Notes: generated from the letters alone by a model not told the origin. DNA of 64,000 nt from Nocardioides jiangsuensis (GCF_019679455.1 NZ_JAIEZQ010000002.1:1178001-1242000); one strand, 5' to 3'; counted from the first letter of the stretch, positions 1-8,180 are shown. A program made the numbers and translations.

Positions 1-1
1 G

Positions 2-952
2 GAAGGAAGGACCTTCCTCTCTCTCTGGACCACGGGGTTCGACGGCAGGCTCCAGGACCGCCACCTGCTCGTCCCGATGTCCCTTGTCTCCGTCGGGCTG
101 ATCATCTTCGCGGTCCTGTTCATCGTGGCCCACCGGCTAGCAGCGTCGTACAACGTACGTCGCGAGGATGCACGCCTCAGCGAAGCTCAAGCTGAACTGG
201 CTTCCTGCCTCACTGACGCTCAGCGCGTCTTGAACTCGCGGCGGGCGGAGAACCATCAGCAGATCGGGGCAATGGTCAAGGAGTCTGTACGCCGGTTGCT
301 GCGGGCGCATGACGCCACCGAGGCAGGCGCTCAGGAACTCCGGGAAACAATGGTGGAGGTGCGGGACGCCCTTACACCCGTGCTCTCGTCGCTCCAGGCC
401 ACGAGCGCCGAGTCGGCTTCGTCTGCGGAACGCGCGAAGCAGGCAAGCGAGGCCCTCATCGCCGCGGTCGACCAGACAGAGTCCGGCCTGAAGCGGATCA
501 TGGGGGATCTCGGCGACTCCCTCGGAGCGCGCGTCGAGCACTTCGCCACCTCGTTGAGCGCGCACACCGACAAGTTCGCCAGCTCTGTCGGGACCCACGT
601 GGCCGAGCTTCGACGCGAGACGCAGGGTGCCCTCCATACAGCCGGGACAGCGGCTCGCGCCGCAGCGGATGAAGTCGTTTCGAGCGTGACTTCCGTAGCC
701 GAAGTCCAGCGTGGTGTCGTCGACGAGATCGCGAGATTGTCCGCTACGAGCACCAACTTCAGTGCTGACGTGAAGACGCTCATCGCCGCTCTGCAGGAGA
801 CGGTAAGGGAGGTCGACGCGTCACTGGTCCGACACGAGAGTGCCATGCAAGCGCAGGTATCGGAGCTGACATCTGCCCGGGATGCCGCAGAGCGCATGCT
901 CCTTCAGCTGGAGCAGCAGGCGTCGACCAACGGCCACGCCAGAACGTTCTGA
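2..952 (+). CDS. Membrane-anchored coiled-coil protein, MotA/TolQ-like candidate (5' truncated)
   Basis: The reading frame is open from the left edge, so the start probably lies outside the window; the first ATG inside is at 77 and would give 291 residues. A hydrophobic segment follows that Met (VGLIIFAVLFIVAHRLA), and the next roughly 250 residues are Ala/Glu/Ser-rich, helical and largely free of Gly and Pro, as expected for a long cytoplasmic coiled coil. The visible part therefore fits the last membrane helix and tail of a MotA/ExbB/ZorA-type channel subunit, but the diagnostic upstream helices are not in the window. The next gene, 12 bases downstream, encodes a single-pass MotB/TolR-like protein, which supports a paired channel. 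The channel assignment is inference; a membrane-anchored coiled-coil protein is what is seen. Confidence 0.6.
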   Translation, partial: EGRTFLSLWTTGFDGRLQDRHLLVPMSLVSVGLIIFAVLFIVAHRLAASYNVRREDARLSEAQAELASCLTDAQRVLNSRRAENHQQIGAMVKESVRRLLRAHDATEAGAQELRETMVEVRDALTPVLSSLQATSAESASSAERAKQASEALIAAVDQTESGLKRIMGDLGDSLGARVEHFATSLSAHTDKFASSVGTHVAELRRETQGALHTAGTAARAAADEVVSSVTSVAEVQRGVVDEIARLSATSTNFSADVKTLIAALQETVREVDASLVRHESAMQAQVSELTSARDAAERMLLQLEQQASTNGHARTF

Positions 953-964
953 GCGTGATTTTGG

Positions 965-1510
965 ATGGCATTGCAAGGGGATGCGCGGCGTGGTCGCCTT
1001 CTGACCATCGAGTCTGTGGCGGGGTGGGTCTTCGCTGACCTACTTCTCGTGCTATTCATCGTCGGATTGGGAACAGCTGTACCGGTGGAGCCGCCGCCAG
1101 CACCTGAACCGGAGCCCAAGGTCTCGAAGTCGCCGGAACCTCCGCCCATCGTCGGCATGAAGACCAACCCCGAGTTGCTTTCCATCTCCTTCGACGGAGG
1201 CGGTCTCCTTGCAGGGGCTGCTTCAGCGCGCCGGGAGGGAGCGGAGATCTGCAGGAGCCTCGGACGCAAGGCGCGGCCGATGGCCGGTGATCGCGCAGCA
1301 ATGGTGCTGGTTTTCGGTGGAGCTCCCGAAGTCTCGACGGGGCAGGCCGTCGCGCGTGCAGTGGCGAGACAGCTCCGTTGTGCAGACCCGAACGTCTTCG
1401 CCCGGAACCCAGCGACAAGGGCGTTTTGGGACGGCACCCTGCCACTCGGGAAGGCACGGCTCGAGGTGTTCCTCTTCACCACCAAGCAGAAGACAACAAC
1501 AGGAGATTGA
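965..1510 (+). CDS. Single-pass MotB/TolR-like membrane protein
   Basis: 181 residues. There is a short basic N-terminus, one membrane helix at about residues 17-36 (WVFADLLLVLFIVGLGTAV), a Pro/Glu-rich linker at about 37-60, and an extracytoplasmic domain of about 110 residues. This layout is that of MotB, ExbD, TolR and ZorB stator subunits: N-in, one helix, plug or linker, then a domain outside the membrane. The C-terminal domain has an OmpA-like rhythm (a VLVFGG strand, a helix, then FWDG and LEVFLF strands) but lacks a clear peptidoglycan-binding motif. An acidic residue (D21) sits at the start of the helix and could carry protons. The ribosome site is weak, suggesting coupling to the upstream gene. 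The family is an inference from architecture. Confidence 0.6.
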   Translation: MALQGDARRGRLLTIESVAGWVFADLLLVLFIVGLGTAVPVEPPPAPEPEPKVSKSPEPPPIVGMKTNPELLSISFDGGGLLAGAASARREGAEICRSLGRKARPMAGDRAAMVLVFGGAPEVSTGQAVARAVARQLRCADPNVFARNPATRAFWDGTLPLGKARLEVFLFTTKQKTTTGD

Positions 1511-1512
1511 CC

Positions 1513-2184
1513 ATGGGACAGAACATCCTCCCCTTCTACCTCGTCTGCGACGAGTCGGGCTCGATGGACGGGGAGCCCATCGATGCCATCAACACGGCAC
1601 TGCCCGAACTGCACCATGAGATCGGCATCAACCCCGTCGTCGCGGACAAGACGCAGTTCGCGATCATCGGGTTCAGCGATCGAGCCGAGGTGCTCCTGCC
1701 ACTTTCCAACCTGAGCCAGGTGGCATCGCTTCCTGTGCTCAGCACCAAGGGCAGCACCAGCTTCGGGGCCGCACTGCGCTGCGTGAAGGACGAGATCGAG
1801 GCCGACGTCTCACGCCTGAAGAGCGAGGGGCACCAGGTCTACCGTCCGGTGGTGTTCTTCCTTACCGATGGCTACCCCAACCACGGTGAGAACTGGCGCG
1901 ACGATCACCAAGCCTTGACGTCGCCTTCGTTCCCGTACCACCCCAACATCGTGGCGTTCGGCATCGGTGAGGCCGACCCGACCGTCATCTCGTCGATCGC
2001 GACGTTCCGAGCGTTCATGTCGGACAACTCCACGTCACCTGCGGACGCCTTGAACGAGTTCGCCAAGGCACTGACGAAGTCGATCGTGCGCAGCGGAAGT
2101 ACGCCTGCTGGAGACGGCGGAATGGTTCTCCAAGCGCCTGACCAGGTCCCTGGGTTCACAAGCCTCAGTGTGGATGCTCTGTGA
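1513..2184 (+). CDS. von Willebrand factor A domain protein, TerY-like
   Basis: 223 residues, almost all one VWA domain. The metal-ion-dependent adhesion site looks complete: DESGS near residues 13-17, a Thr in STKGSTSFG, and LTDG in the loop after the third strand. TerY-type VWA proteins are cytoplasmic and act with a PP2C phosphatase and a kinase encoded beside them in tellurite-resistance-like and conflict-related loci; exactly that order follows here. The start at 1513 has an AGGAGA ribosome site and lies 2 bases after the preceding stop. The stop overlaps the GTG of the phosphatase gene by 4 bases. Domain call is firm; role is inferred from context. Confidence 0.88.
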   Translation: MGQNILPFYLVCDESGSMDGEPIDAINTALPELHHEIGINPVVADKTQFAIIGFSDRAEVLLPLSNLSQVASLPVLSTKGSTSFGAALRCVKDEIEADVSRLKSEGHQVYRPVVFFLTDGYPNHGENWRDDHQALTSPSFPYHPNIVAFGIGEADPTVISSIATFRAFMSDNSTSPADALNEFAKALTKSIVRSGSTPAGDGGMVLQAPDQVPGFTSLSVDAL

Positions 2185-3341
2185 CTCACGTCGAACCAAC
2201 CGAGCAGCCTGATGAGGGCCCCGCGCAGGCAGAGTCCGAGGACCTCGTCAGGAACGCGACTGGTCCGGATGTGCGGCATGAGCCGTTGTCAACGCGGACT
2301 GCGCATGGGGCGCTCGCTTCTGAGGGCCCCGGATTCGAAGCTGATGACGCGGCCCCCATGGGAGGCAGCCCTTGCGAGTCCCATCAGGAGATGGCGGCCA
2401 CTGAACAAGTCTTCACCCCTGCGGTGTTACCCGGACTTCCTGCGGCCGGAACTCCTGGGATCCACGATGTCACGAAGCCACTGTCGTTCGGACCGGCAGC
2501 CGTGCTCAAGCCTCAACCGCCGCGTCTGCCCGACTGGCCGCATACGGCCATGGAACATGTACCTGACACCGCCATCGACTGGCTCGATACGGAGGTCGGT
2601 CACGTTCGCGCTGTGTCTGCGCGTGGCCACATGCACCGCTATCTGGGGGAAGTGCGGCAGGACTCATACGGGCTCGGACTGGTTGAGGATGTCCTAGTTA
2701 TCTCGGTGGCTGACGGGCTTGGCAGTGCGGAGTGGTCCCACATGGGGTCTGCCGTGGCAAGCGCCGAAGCCGCTCGTTGGAAAGGCTTTCTCGAGTTGAC
2801 CTGCGGTGACGCCGCCCCCTTCGAGACGGTGTCCATGGAGGCTCTGGCCGAAGAGCTCGCCGCCGTGGCCGCTGACCGCGGGGTCGACGTTCGCGAAGTT
2901 GCTACCACCTTGGTTGCCGCGGCCGTCCGTACTAGGCAGATGTCTGAGCAAGGCATCGCTTTCGAGGTGACACTGCTGCAGGTCGGCGACTCCACCGCCT
3001 GGCGGTGCTCCTCTGAGGAGGGTGGATGGGTCAAGCTCGGTGAAGAGCCAGACGATCGCTCGACCCTCATCAGCACCGCCGTCGACCCGCTGCCACTTCA
3101 TCACGAGGCCCGGGTGTGGAGGGAGACCTTCGAGGCCGGTGAGACGCTCGCCCTGGTGTCGGACGGCGTCGGGAACATGTTCCAGGCCAACTCGGACTAC
3201 GCGTCCGTTCTTGCCGGCCTGTGGCAAGACGGTGCGCCGACGCCTTCCCGGTTGCTCGAGGTCGTCGATGCCACGGTGAAATCGTTCGACGACGATCGAA
3301 CGTTCGTGGGCATCCACTTCCCCGGCCCGGCACAGTCATGA
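2181..3341 (+). CDS. PP2C-family serine/threonine phosphatase
   Basis: 386 residues from a GTG that overlaps the VWA stop (GTGA). About 130 N-terminal residues are low-complexity, rich in Pro, Glu and Ala and probably disordered. The catalytic domain follows, with RQDSYG, VADGLGSAEWSHMG, LQVGDSTAW, LVSDGVGN and DDDRTFVGI supplying the Asp metal ligands of PP2C enzymes. It should dephosphorylate Ser/Thr residues, presumably on the VWA protein or the membrane pair, opposing the kinases encoded next. The unusually long disordered N-terminus could itself be a phosphorylation target. The stop overlaps the next ATG by 4 bases. Confidence 0.9.
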   Translation: MTHVEPTEQPDEGPAQAESEDLVRNATGPDVRHEPLSTRTAHGALASEGPGFEADDAAPMGGSPCESHQEMAATEQVFTPAVLPGLPAAGTPGIHDVTKPLSFGPAAVLKPQPPRLPDWPHTAMEHVPDTAIDWLDTEVGHVRAVSARGHMHRYLGEVRQDSYGLGLVEDVLVISVADGLGSAEWSHMGSAVASAEAARWKGFLELTCGDAAPFETVSMEALAEELAAVAADRGVDVREVATTLVAAAVRTRQMSEQGIAFEVTLLQVGDSTAWRCSSEEGGWVKLGEEPDDRSTLISTAVDPLPLHHEARVWRETFEAGETLALVSDGVGNMFQANSDYASVLAGLWQDGAPTPSRLLEVVDATVKSFDDDRTFVGIHFPGPAQS

Positions 3342-4294
3342 CTTTCACTGCGCTCAGCACACTACGAGTCGGGCGCGAGCTGGCCTCGGGCGGGCAGGGG
3401 TCGGTCCTCGAGGTGGAGGGTCGCCGGGACGTCGTGTTCAAGCGGTACCACGACCCGCAGAATCCAGCGTTCAGTTCCGATGCGCTCGTCAAGCTCGTGA
3501 TGGAGCGGCACAAGATCTCCTACGCGGGGCAACCGGTCGACGAATGGGCCGCGTGGCCGAACGAGGTCGTCGTGGATGGCCCGAGCACGGTGGGTTTCTT
3601 GATGCGACGGGTGCCGGACGAGTTCTTCGTGCAGATATCCGGACGTCGCCACCCGGCAGAGCTCAGCTTTCTCGCAGCGCAGTCCAGTCCGCTCTGGGGC
3701 GACCTGCGTCTGCCAACGCTGCCTGAGCGACTTGCGATTCTCCACAACCTCGCCGGGGCTGTGCAGGCGCTCCACCAGCGCGGGGTCGTCCTGGGTGACA
3801 TCTCCTTCGCAAACATCCTGTGGTCGGCACGAGGAGCCGGCCGCATGATGCTGATCGACTGTGACGGCATGTGCAAACAAGGCGCCAGGCCTGTCCTACC
3901 CCAGGCTGAGACGATCGACTGGAACGATCCTTTGGCGTCCCCTGGCGCAGGGACCGACATGGACCGCGACCGCTACAAGCTCGCACTTGCCGTGATACGT
4001 GTGCTGACGAAGAGTCTTGATGCCAGGCCCGGAGCGGACCGCGTGGAGCCAGCACCCACCGGCGTCAGCGACCGTCTCGCCAGCAGTGTCAACCAGCTCC
4101 TCGGTCGTGCAGCCGGACCGGTGGGGTCCAGGCCGAGCGCGCATGAATGGGCTGCTCTCCTGAGTGGTCGAGACTCGCGTCCTGTCGGATCGACGTCGAC
4201 TCGTTCGAAGGGTGCCGCGCCAGACCCCAAACCTGGACTGCTCCGATCATCGCAGCCGCGCCAGTACCGCCCCGTCGAGCCCCCGGTGGTGTGA
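3338..4294 (+). CDS. Protein kinase-like protein of a TerY-P-type triad (first copy)
   Basis: 318 residues. Kinase landmarks are present: a Gly-rich loop (SGGQGSVLEV), a Lys in VVFKRY, a catalytic loop GDISFANIL with Asp and Asn, and IDCDG in place of DFG. The His-Arg of the usual HRD is absent, as in the divergent bacterial kinases found with TerY and PP2C. A motif TIDWNDP followed by DRDRYKLAL recurs in the next gene. The ATG at 3338 overlaps the phosphatase stop, and the stop overlaps the GTG of the second kinase, so all four signalling genes are translationally coupled. The basic, Pro/Ser-rich tail after about residue 280 looks disordered. Confidence 0.82.
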   Translation: MTFTALSTLRVGRELASGGQGSVLEVEGRRDVVFKRYHDPQNPAFSSDALVKLVMERHKISYAGQPVDEWAAWPNEVVVDGPSTVGFLMRRVPDEFFVQISGRRHPAELSFLAAQSSPLWGDLRLPTLPERLAILHNLAGAVQALHQRGVVLGDISFANILWSARGAGRMMLIDCDGMCKQGARPVLPQAETIDWNDPLASPGAGTDMDRDRYKLALAVIRVLTKSLDARPGADRVEPAPTGVSDRLASSVNQLLGRAAGPVGSRPSAHEWAALLSGRDSRPVGSTSTRSKGAAPDPKPGLLRSSQPRQYRPVEPPVV

Positions 4295-5466
4295 CCGTGC
4301 GTTGGTGGCGACGACTGGCAGGCTGGCTGTTGCGAAGATCGCTTGGTCGAAGGGACAGCCTCGACGCCTCCGGGGACACCGGTCGGTCCCCGATGGACGC
4401 AGCGGTGGGCGACGGCGACCTGTTGGTGCAGCAGGGGCCAGAGGATGGCCACATGCTGACAGGAGGCCAGGACGCGACTGGGCAGTCGTCACCGTCATTC
4501 AGGCACGTGACGCGGGAGCAGTGCATCGCGCGACTTGATGTCGTGTCCGCAGAGCGACCCACTTGCAACGGTTTGCCAATAGTCACCTATCCGAGCAGCG
4601 TGGGACGTCGAGCCGTGCAAGCACGCAGGCGCGAAAGCGGTCGGCTCAGGCGCGGCGTCTTGCTGGGTGATGGGGGTCAAGGACAGGTGCACGAGTTGGC
4701 TGGTGAACCGTCGCGGGTCGTCAAGGACTTCATCACTCCGATCTCCGAGATGGACGAAGTCTTCGAGGGCCTCGTGCTAGCCGGCGCGAATGTTCGGGCG
4801 CTCCTTGCCGGCGAGCCCATCACCCTGGCGTGGCCGCAGGAGATCGTCGTCTCGGGGCGCGAGATCACGGGCTATGTGATGCCTTCGATACCTGACCAGT
4901 TCTACTGGCAGGACAAGAAGTTCTTCCGCGGTAAACGCAGGGTGCGCGAGCTCCAGTACGCCGTGCGGCGAGAGTCGGCAGTCTCGATCCCATTTCGAGC
5001 TGACGACACCCACAGATTGGAGCTGGTTCGCCTCGTTGCAGCATTCCTCGAGGCGATGCACCGAGAAGAACTGGTGTACGGCGACCTGTCGTGGGGCAAT
5101 CTTGCCTTTAGCGTCGGAGACAAGGTGGAGCTTTGCGTCTTCGACTTCGACTCAACACGACAAGTCGGTCGACCGGCCTTCACCAGACAGCGCCCTGCGC
5201 AGACCGTTGACTGGAACGATCCGGAGGACCGCTCCAGGGCGGTCGCTAGTTTCGATTCAGACCGGTACAAGTTCGCACTGCTGGTGTACCGGCTACTTGT
5301 CGCCCATGACTTCGATTCTCGGCCGGAAGACGCCACACGGGTCGGCTCGATCTCTGGTCTGGATCAACGCGGCGTGCACGGTTTGCAGTCCTTGCTCAGG
5401 CGTGCAGCAGGACACGCCGGAACCCGGCCGCAGATCTCGGAATGGCTCGCCGTACTCCAGCGGTGA
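4291..5466 (+). CDS. Second protein kinase-like protein, paralogue of its neighbour
   Basis: 391 residues from a GTG overlapping the previous stop (GTGA). The first 130 or so residues begin with a basic amphipathic stretch (VRWWRRLAGWLLRRSLGRR) that could bind membrane, then low-complexity sequence. The kinase part has DGGQGQVHEL, VVKDF, the catalytic loop YGDLSWGNLAF and FDFDS in place of DFG. It shares TVDWNDP and DSDRYKFALLVYRLL with the first kinase, so the two are diverged duplicates. The N-terminal extension suggests different localisation or substrate. It is the last gene of the operon, and its stop lies inside a hairpin shared with the convergent peptidase gene. Confidence 0.8.
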   Translation: MTVRWWRRLAGWLLRRSLGRRDSLDASGDTGRSPMDAAVGDGDLLVQQGPEDGHMLTGGQDATGQSSPSFRHVTREQCIARLDVVSAERPTCNGLPIVTYPSSVGRRAVQARRRESGRLRRGVLLGDGGQGQVHELAGEPSRVVKDFITPISEMDEVFEGLVLAGANVRALLAGEPITLAWPQEIVVSGREITGYVMPSIPDQFYWQDKKFFRGKRRVRELQYAVRRESAVSIPFRADDTHRLELVRLVAAFLEAMHREELVYGDLSWGNLAFSVGDKVELCVFDFDSTRQVGRPAFTRQRPAQTVDWNDPEDRSRAVASFDSDRYKFALLVYRLLVAHDFDSRPEDATRVGSISGLDQRGVHGLQSLLRRAAGHAGTRPQISEWLAVLQR

Positions 5467-5478
5467 CAAGCTCACCGC
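5460..5478. terminator. Hairpin spanning two convergent stop codons
   Basis: GCGGTGA, loop CAAGC, then TCACCGC: a perfect 7-bp stem. The left arm contains the TGA of the second kinase and the right arm contains the TGA of the minus-strand peptidase gene. No T-run follows, so Rho-independent termination is uncertain, but the position suits a bidirectional 3' end. Confidence 0.5.
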
Positions 5479-6227
5479 AGGCCGACGGCGGCAGCGCGAC
5501 CAGTCTCGAGGGCATGGAGCACCGCTTTCAGTCCGTAACGGTCGACGGCAAAGGCTACAAGGCGTAAACCTCCGCCGTAGAGAGGGTCCTCGCTGGCGAT
5601 CATCTGGGCGGCGATCTGGCGCTCTACCGCCCCCGCGCCTGATCCGCGCAGGTGCTCCAGCGCGAGTGCCTCTGAGAATCCTTCGGCAACAACCGGTGAT
5701 ACCTTCGCTGGGCCCGCCTGCGCGAGCAACGCGTGGCCGAACTCATGCGCTAGCACTCGTCGGAAGTGTGGGCGAGGGAGCCCTGCAGCGATGCCGATCG
5801 TGATTGCTCCCGTGAGACGTCCATATCCGTCGTGGGTCCACTGCGTCACACCGAGCTGGTCAGGACCCGTCGTGAACAGCCCTGCCGATGTGAGCTGCGC
5901 CGGTGGCTTGAGAATCAGCTTGACGGGATGACGGATGGTGAGGCCAAGAGATGCCATGTGGCTCCCCACCTGGTGCAGCGGCTGCCCCAGGTCCGCAACG
6001 CTCTCCACTGCCTGACGGCTGCAGCTCTCACAGCTCGCGGGATGCGAGAGGGCGTTTCGCACGGGCAGTCCGCACCACCGGCACAGCGGCAACTGACGGT
6101 GAGAGACGCACCAGACCTGGCCGGTGGATGACACCATCCACTGCAATCCGACATCGAGTCCGCAGACGGCACAGTTTCCGCCACGAGATGCCAGCCCACC
6201 GGCCACGTCTGCCCCTGGAAGCCTCAT
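5472..6227 (-). CDS. LIM/zinc-ribbon plus DA1-like zinc metallopeptidase
   Basis: 251 residues. The N-terminus has paired zinc ligands in LIM-like order: C19-C22, C40-H43, C49-C52 and C66-C69. A metallopeptidase core follows with HEFGHALL at 161-168 and a downstream EGFSEALA (182-189) that would give the third zinc ligand. This matches the DA1-like peptidase arrangement, where LIM-type binuclear treble clefs precede a zincin. Plant DA1 is a ubiquitin-activated peptidase; the bacterial relatives are poorly characterised and occur in conflict-related neighbourhoods. No signal peptide is seen, so it is probably cytoplasmic. It converges on the kinase operon with a 5-base gap. Peptidase call is good; substrate unknown. 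Confidence 0.75.
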   Translation of the reverse strand: MRLPGADVAGGLASRGGNCAVCGLDVGLQWMVSSTGQVWCVSHRQLPLCRWCGLPVRNALSHPASCESCSRQAVESVADLGQPLHQVGSHMASLGLTIRHPVKLILKPPAQLTSAGLFTTGPDQLGVTQWTHDGYGRLTGAITIGIAAGLPRPHFRRVLAHEFGHALLAQAGPAKVSPVVAEGFSEALALEHLRGSGAGAVERQIAAQMIASEDPLYGGGLRLVAFAVDRYGLKAVLHALETGRAAAVGLR

Positions 6228-6317
6228 CGAGATGTCATCGAGAGCCTAACTCCACGCACGCAGAATGGGGCGGTCTTGTAATAGTTGCGGGGCAAACCAA
6301 GCGCGAACTCCAAGAAA

Positions 6318-8105
6318 TTATCTGCTTCGTGCAAGTCCCGGGCACCAGTCGACGGTGGGGGTGAGTCCATGTCGGACCATCCAGTCGATCGCCTTGCGCA
6401 CGATCCTGACCTTGCGGTTCAGCTCTCGGATCGTTGCCGATTTCTCGTCTGACAACGGCGAGAGTCGCGCGTGCTCGGCAGCCAAGTAGCTCTCGATCTC
6501 GGCGAATACAAGCCAGCTCGAGTGGTCCGGGTCCAAGCCGAGGGCCTTGCGAGCATGGCCCACTGCCATCCGCCGTACGATCTCCGTCTCCAGCGTCTGA
6601 GCGGAGACGTCTCGGGCGAGTACCGCGGTAGCTGCCGTGACCGAGCCAGACCCGACGAGTCCGCCGGCCAGAATCATTCCGCCGACCATGCCTCCCGGCC
6701 CGAACGCGGCGAGGGAAGCAGTGATCGCCGCAGCCCCAGCGAGGCCCGCGGGAGCGGCAAGCATGAGCCCGATCGGGCCGGTCGCGAGCAAAGCCAGACC
6801 AACAGCGCCGACCGCGAAGCGGCCCCAGCCAGTGGAGGAGAACTCGTTCATGGCCGCCTTCAGAGAGTCACGTACCTTCCCGCCTGCGGCGCTCGTGAAG
6901 CCCAGGTCGCGCCAGACTGACGGGACAGCGTTGAGGTCGCTCGGTGAGACATCGATATCGTAGGGCGCGACCTGATTGGTGGTGGCAGCGACGATGACGG
7001 AGCGGAGCGCTGTCTCGATATCCCAGCCAGCTGGCGCAGCAGGACGTTTGGCCTTCTCGAGATCGACCAATGCATTGGGCACCGGACGGCCCTGCTCCAG
7101 TCGCTGTTCCTGCAGGAGCCGGGCGACGCCGGACTGTACGTCTTGCAGAGCAAGTCGAACCCTGTCCTTTTCAGACTTGCTTTTGATCAGCTCCCCCGTG
7201 TGGTGAGCGAAGACCACGCCCAGCAGCACTTGCTTCTCGTCGTCTCCAAGACGGACGTCCACGGCGCGGCCCGTGGTCACGGACGCTGTAACGGTCCTCG
7301 ACCATGCGTCGGCGACCGCGCCTGCGACCACAGGGTGCGCAAGGTAGGCGCTTGCGCTGTGCGAAAGCGGAGGGAGGGCGACTCGGATGTCATGTGCCGC
7401 GGGGAACAGGTAGCTGATGCCTCGGCCCCCGGTGACGGCGTCCCACCGGGAGAGGACATTGAGCCAGGAGCGGACCTGATGGTGGGGGAACGAACGAAGC
7501 AGCCGGTCCGGGCTCATTCGGTGCATGGGCATGAGGCCCGCCGGACTGCCGATGGTGACCATCCTTCGAATACGGACCCGTTCGGGCAGATGAGCCATGA
7601 GATCGATGGCGACCAACGAACCGAGGCTGTGTCCCACCACGACGAGGTCTCGTCTCGCACCGAGGCAGCTGAGAACCCGTTGAAGAACTGCGGCCCGCAA
7701 CGGCTTGCTGTGCAGATACCGGTCCGCGTCTTCGAGGTCACTGACCGGAGGGGCCCACCGTGCGGCACCGTCCGTGATGCGCTGACCGAAAGTGCCGAAC
7801 CCGCCAGCTACTGCATCGTCGGATGCCAGATCGCCGAGCCGGCGCTGTTCCCTCGCATACGAGGTGATGCTTGTCAGTCGCTCGGCGCGGTCTTCGGAGG
7901 GGAAGAAGGTCTCCTCCGGGAAAGTGACCCTGGCATCGGGGGGCGTCTTGAGGAGGTCGACGTAGTCGGGTGCAGCCACCGAGCGAGACTCGAGGTCCAG
8001 CCGATCGAAGCCTGCTGCGGCCCAGGCTTCGTTCAGCCCGGACAACCAGCGGTCGTTGCGAACGCCTTGTCCCACACCGTGCAGGTACAGCAACGTCGCC
8101 GACAC
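6318..8105 (-). CDS. Alpha/beta hydrolase (lipase-like) with C-terminal hydrophobic segment
   Basis: About 595 residues. The N-terminus has an oxyanion strand (LLYLHGVGQG) and the nucleophile elbow VVGHSLGSL, typical of lipase/esterase alpha/beta hydrolases. The C-terminal third carries a long Gly/Ala/Leu-rich run (about residues 425-505) that could form membrane hairpins, then a charged helical tail. A hydrolase with a membrane-active tail could attack lipids or lipid-linked substrates. I prefer the GTG at 8105 because AGGGAG lies 8 bases upstream of it; the GTG at 8114 would touch that site. It is 90 bases from the peptidase gene on the same strand. Specific substrate cannot be read from the sequence. 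Confidence 0.72.
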   Translation of the reverse strand: MSATLLYLHGVGQGVRNDRWLSGLNEAWAAAGFDRLDLESRSVAAPDYVDLLKTPPDARVTFPEETFFPSEDRAERLTSITSYAREQRRLGDLASDDAVAGGFGTFGQRITDGAARWAPPVSDLEDADRYLHSKPLRAAVLQRVLSCLGARRDLVVVGHSLGSLVAIDLMAHLPERVRIRRMVTIGSPAGLMPMHRMSPDRLLRSFPHHQVRSWLNVLSRWDAVTGGRGISYLFPAAHDIRVALPPLSHSASAYLAHPVVAGAVADAWSRTVTASVTTGRAVDVRLGDDEKQVLLGVVFAHHTGELIKSKSEKDRVRLALQDVQSGVARLLQEQRLEQGRPVPNALVDLEKAKRPAAPAGWDIETALRSVIVAATTNQVAPYDIDVSPSDLNAVPSVWRDLGFTSAAGGKVRDSLKAAMNEFSSTGWGRFAVGAVGLALLATGPIGLMLAAPAGLAGAAAITASLAAFGPGGMVGGMILAGGLVGSGSVTAATAVLARDVSAQTLETEIVRRMAVGHARKALGLDPDHSSWLVFAEIESYLAAEHARLSPLSDEKSATIRELNRKVRIVRKAIDWMVRHGLTPTVDWCPGLARSR

Positions 8106-8160
8106 GCTTATCACTCCCTACGGTCCGCTACTTCCGATCCGAGTCCAATGACACCATATG

Positions 8161-8180
8161 GGCAGAAAGTTCTATCTGCC
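8161..8180. promoter_or_regulatory. Inverted repeat in divergent intergenic region
   Basis: GGCAGA, 8 bases, TCTGCC. It lies between the minus-strand hydrolase (start 8105) and the plus-strand small gene (start 8332), where both promoters must be. A dimeric regulator site is possible; no regulator gene is adjacent. The rest of 8106-8331 shows no other convincing element. Confidence 0.3.

Noticed and set aside
2-1510. Canonical Zorya system
   Set aside because: ZorC and ZorD (or ZorE) genes are not present downstream, and the second protein lacks a clear OmpA peptidoglycan-binding motif, so only a distant relation can be suggested.
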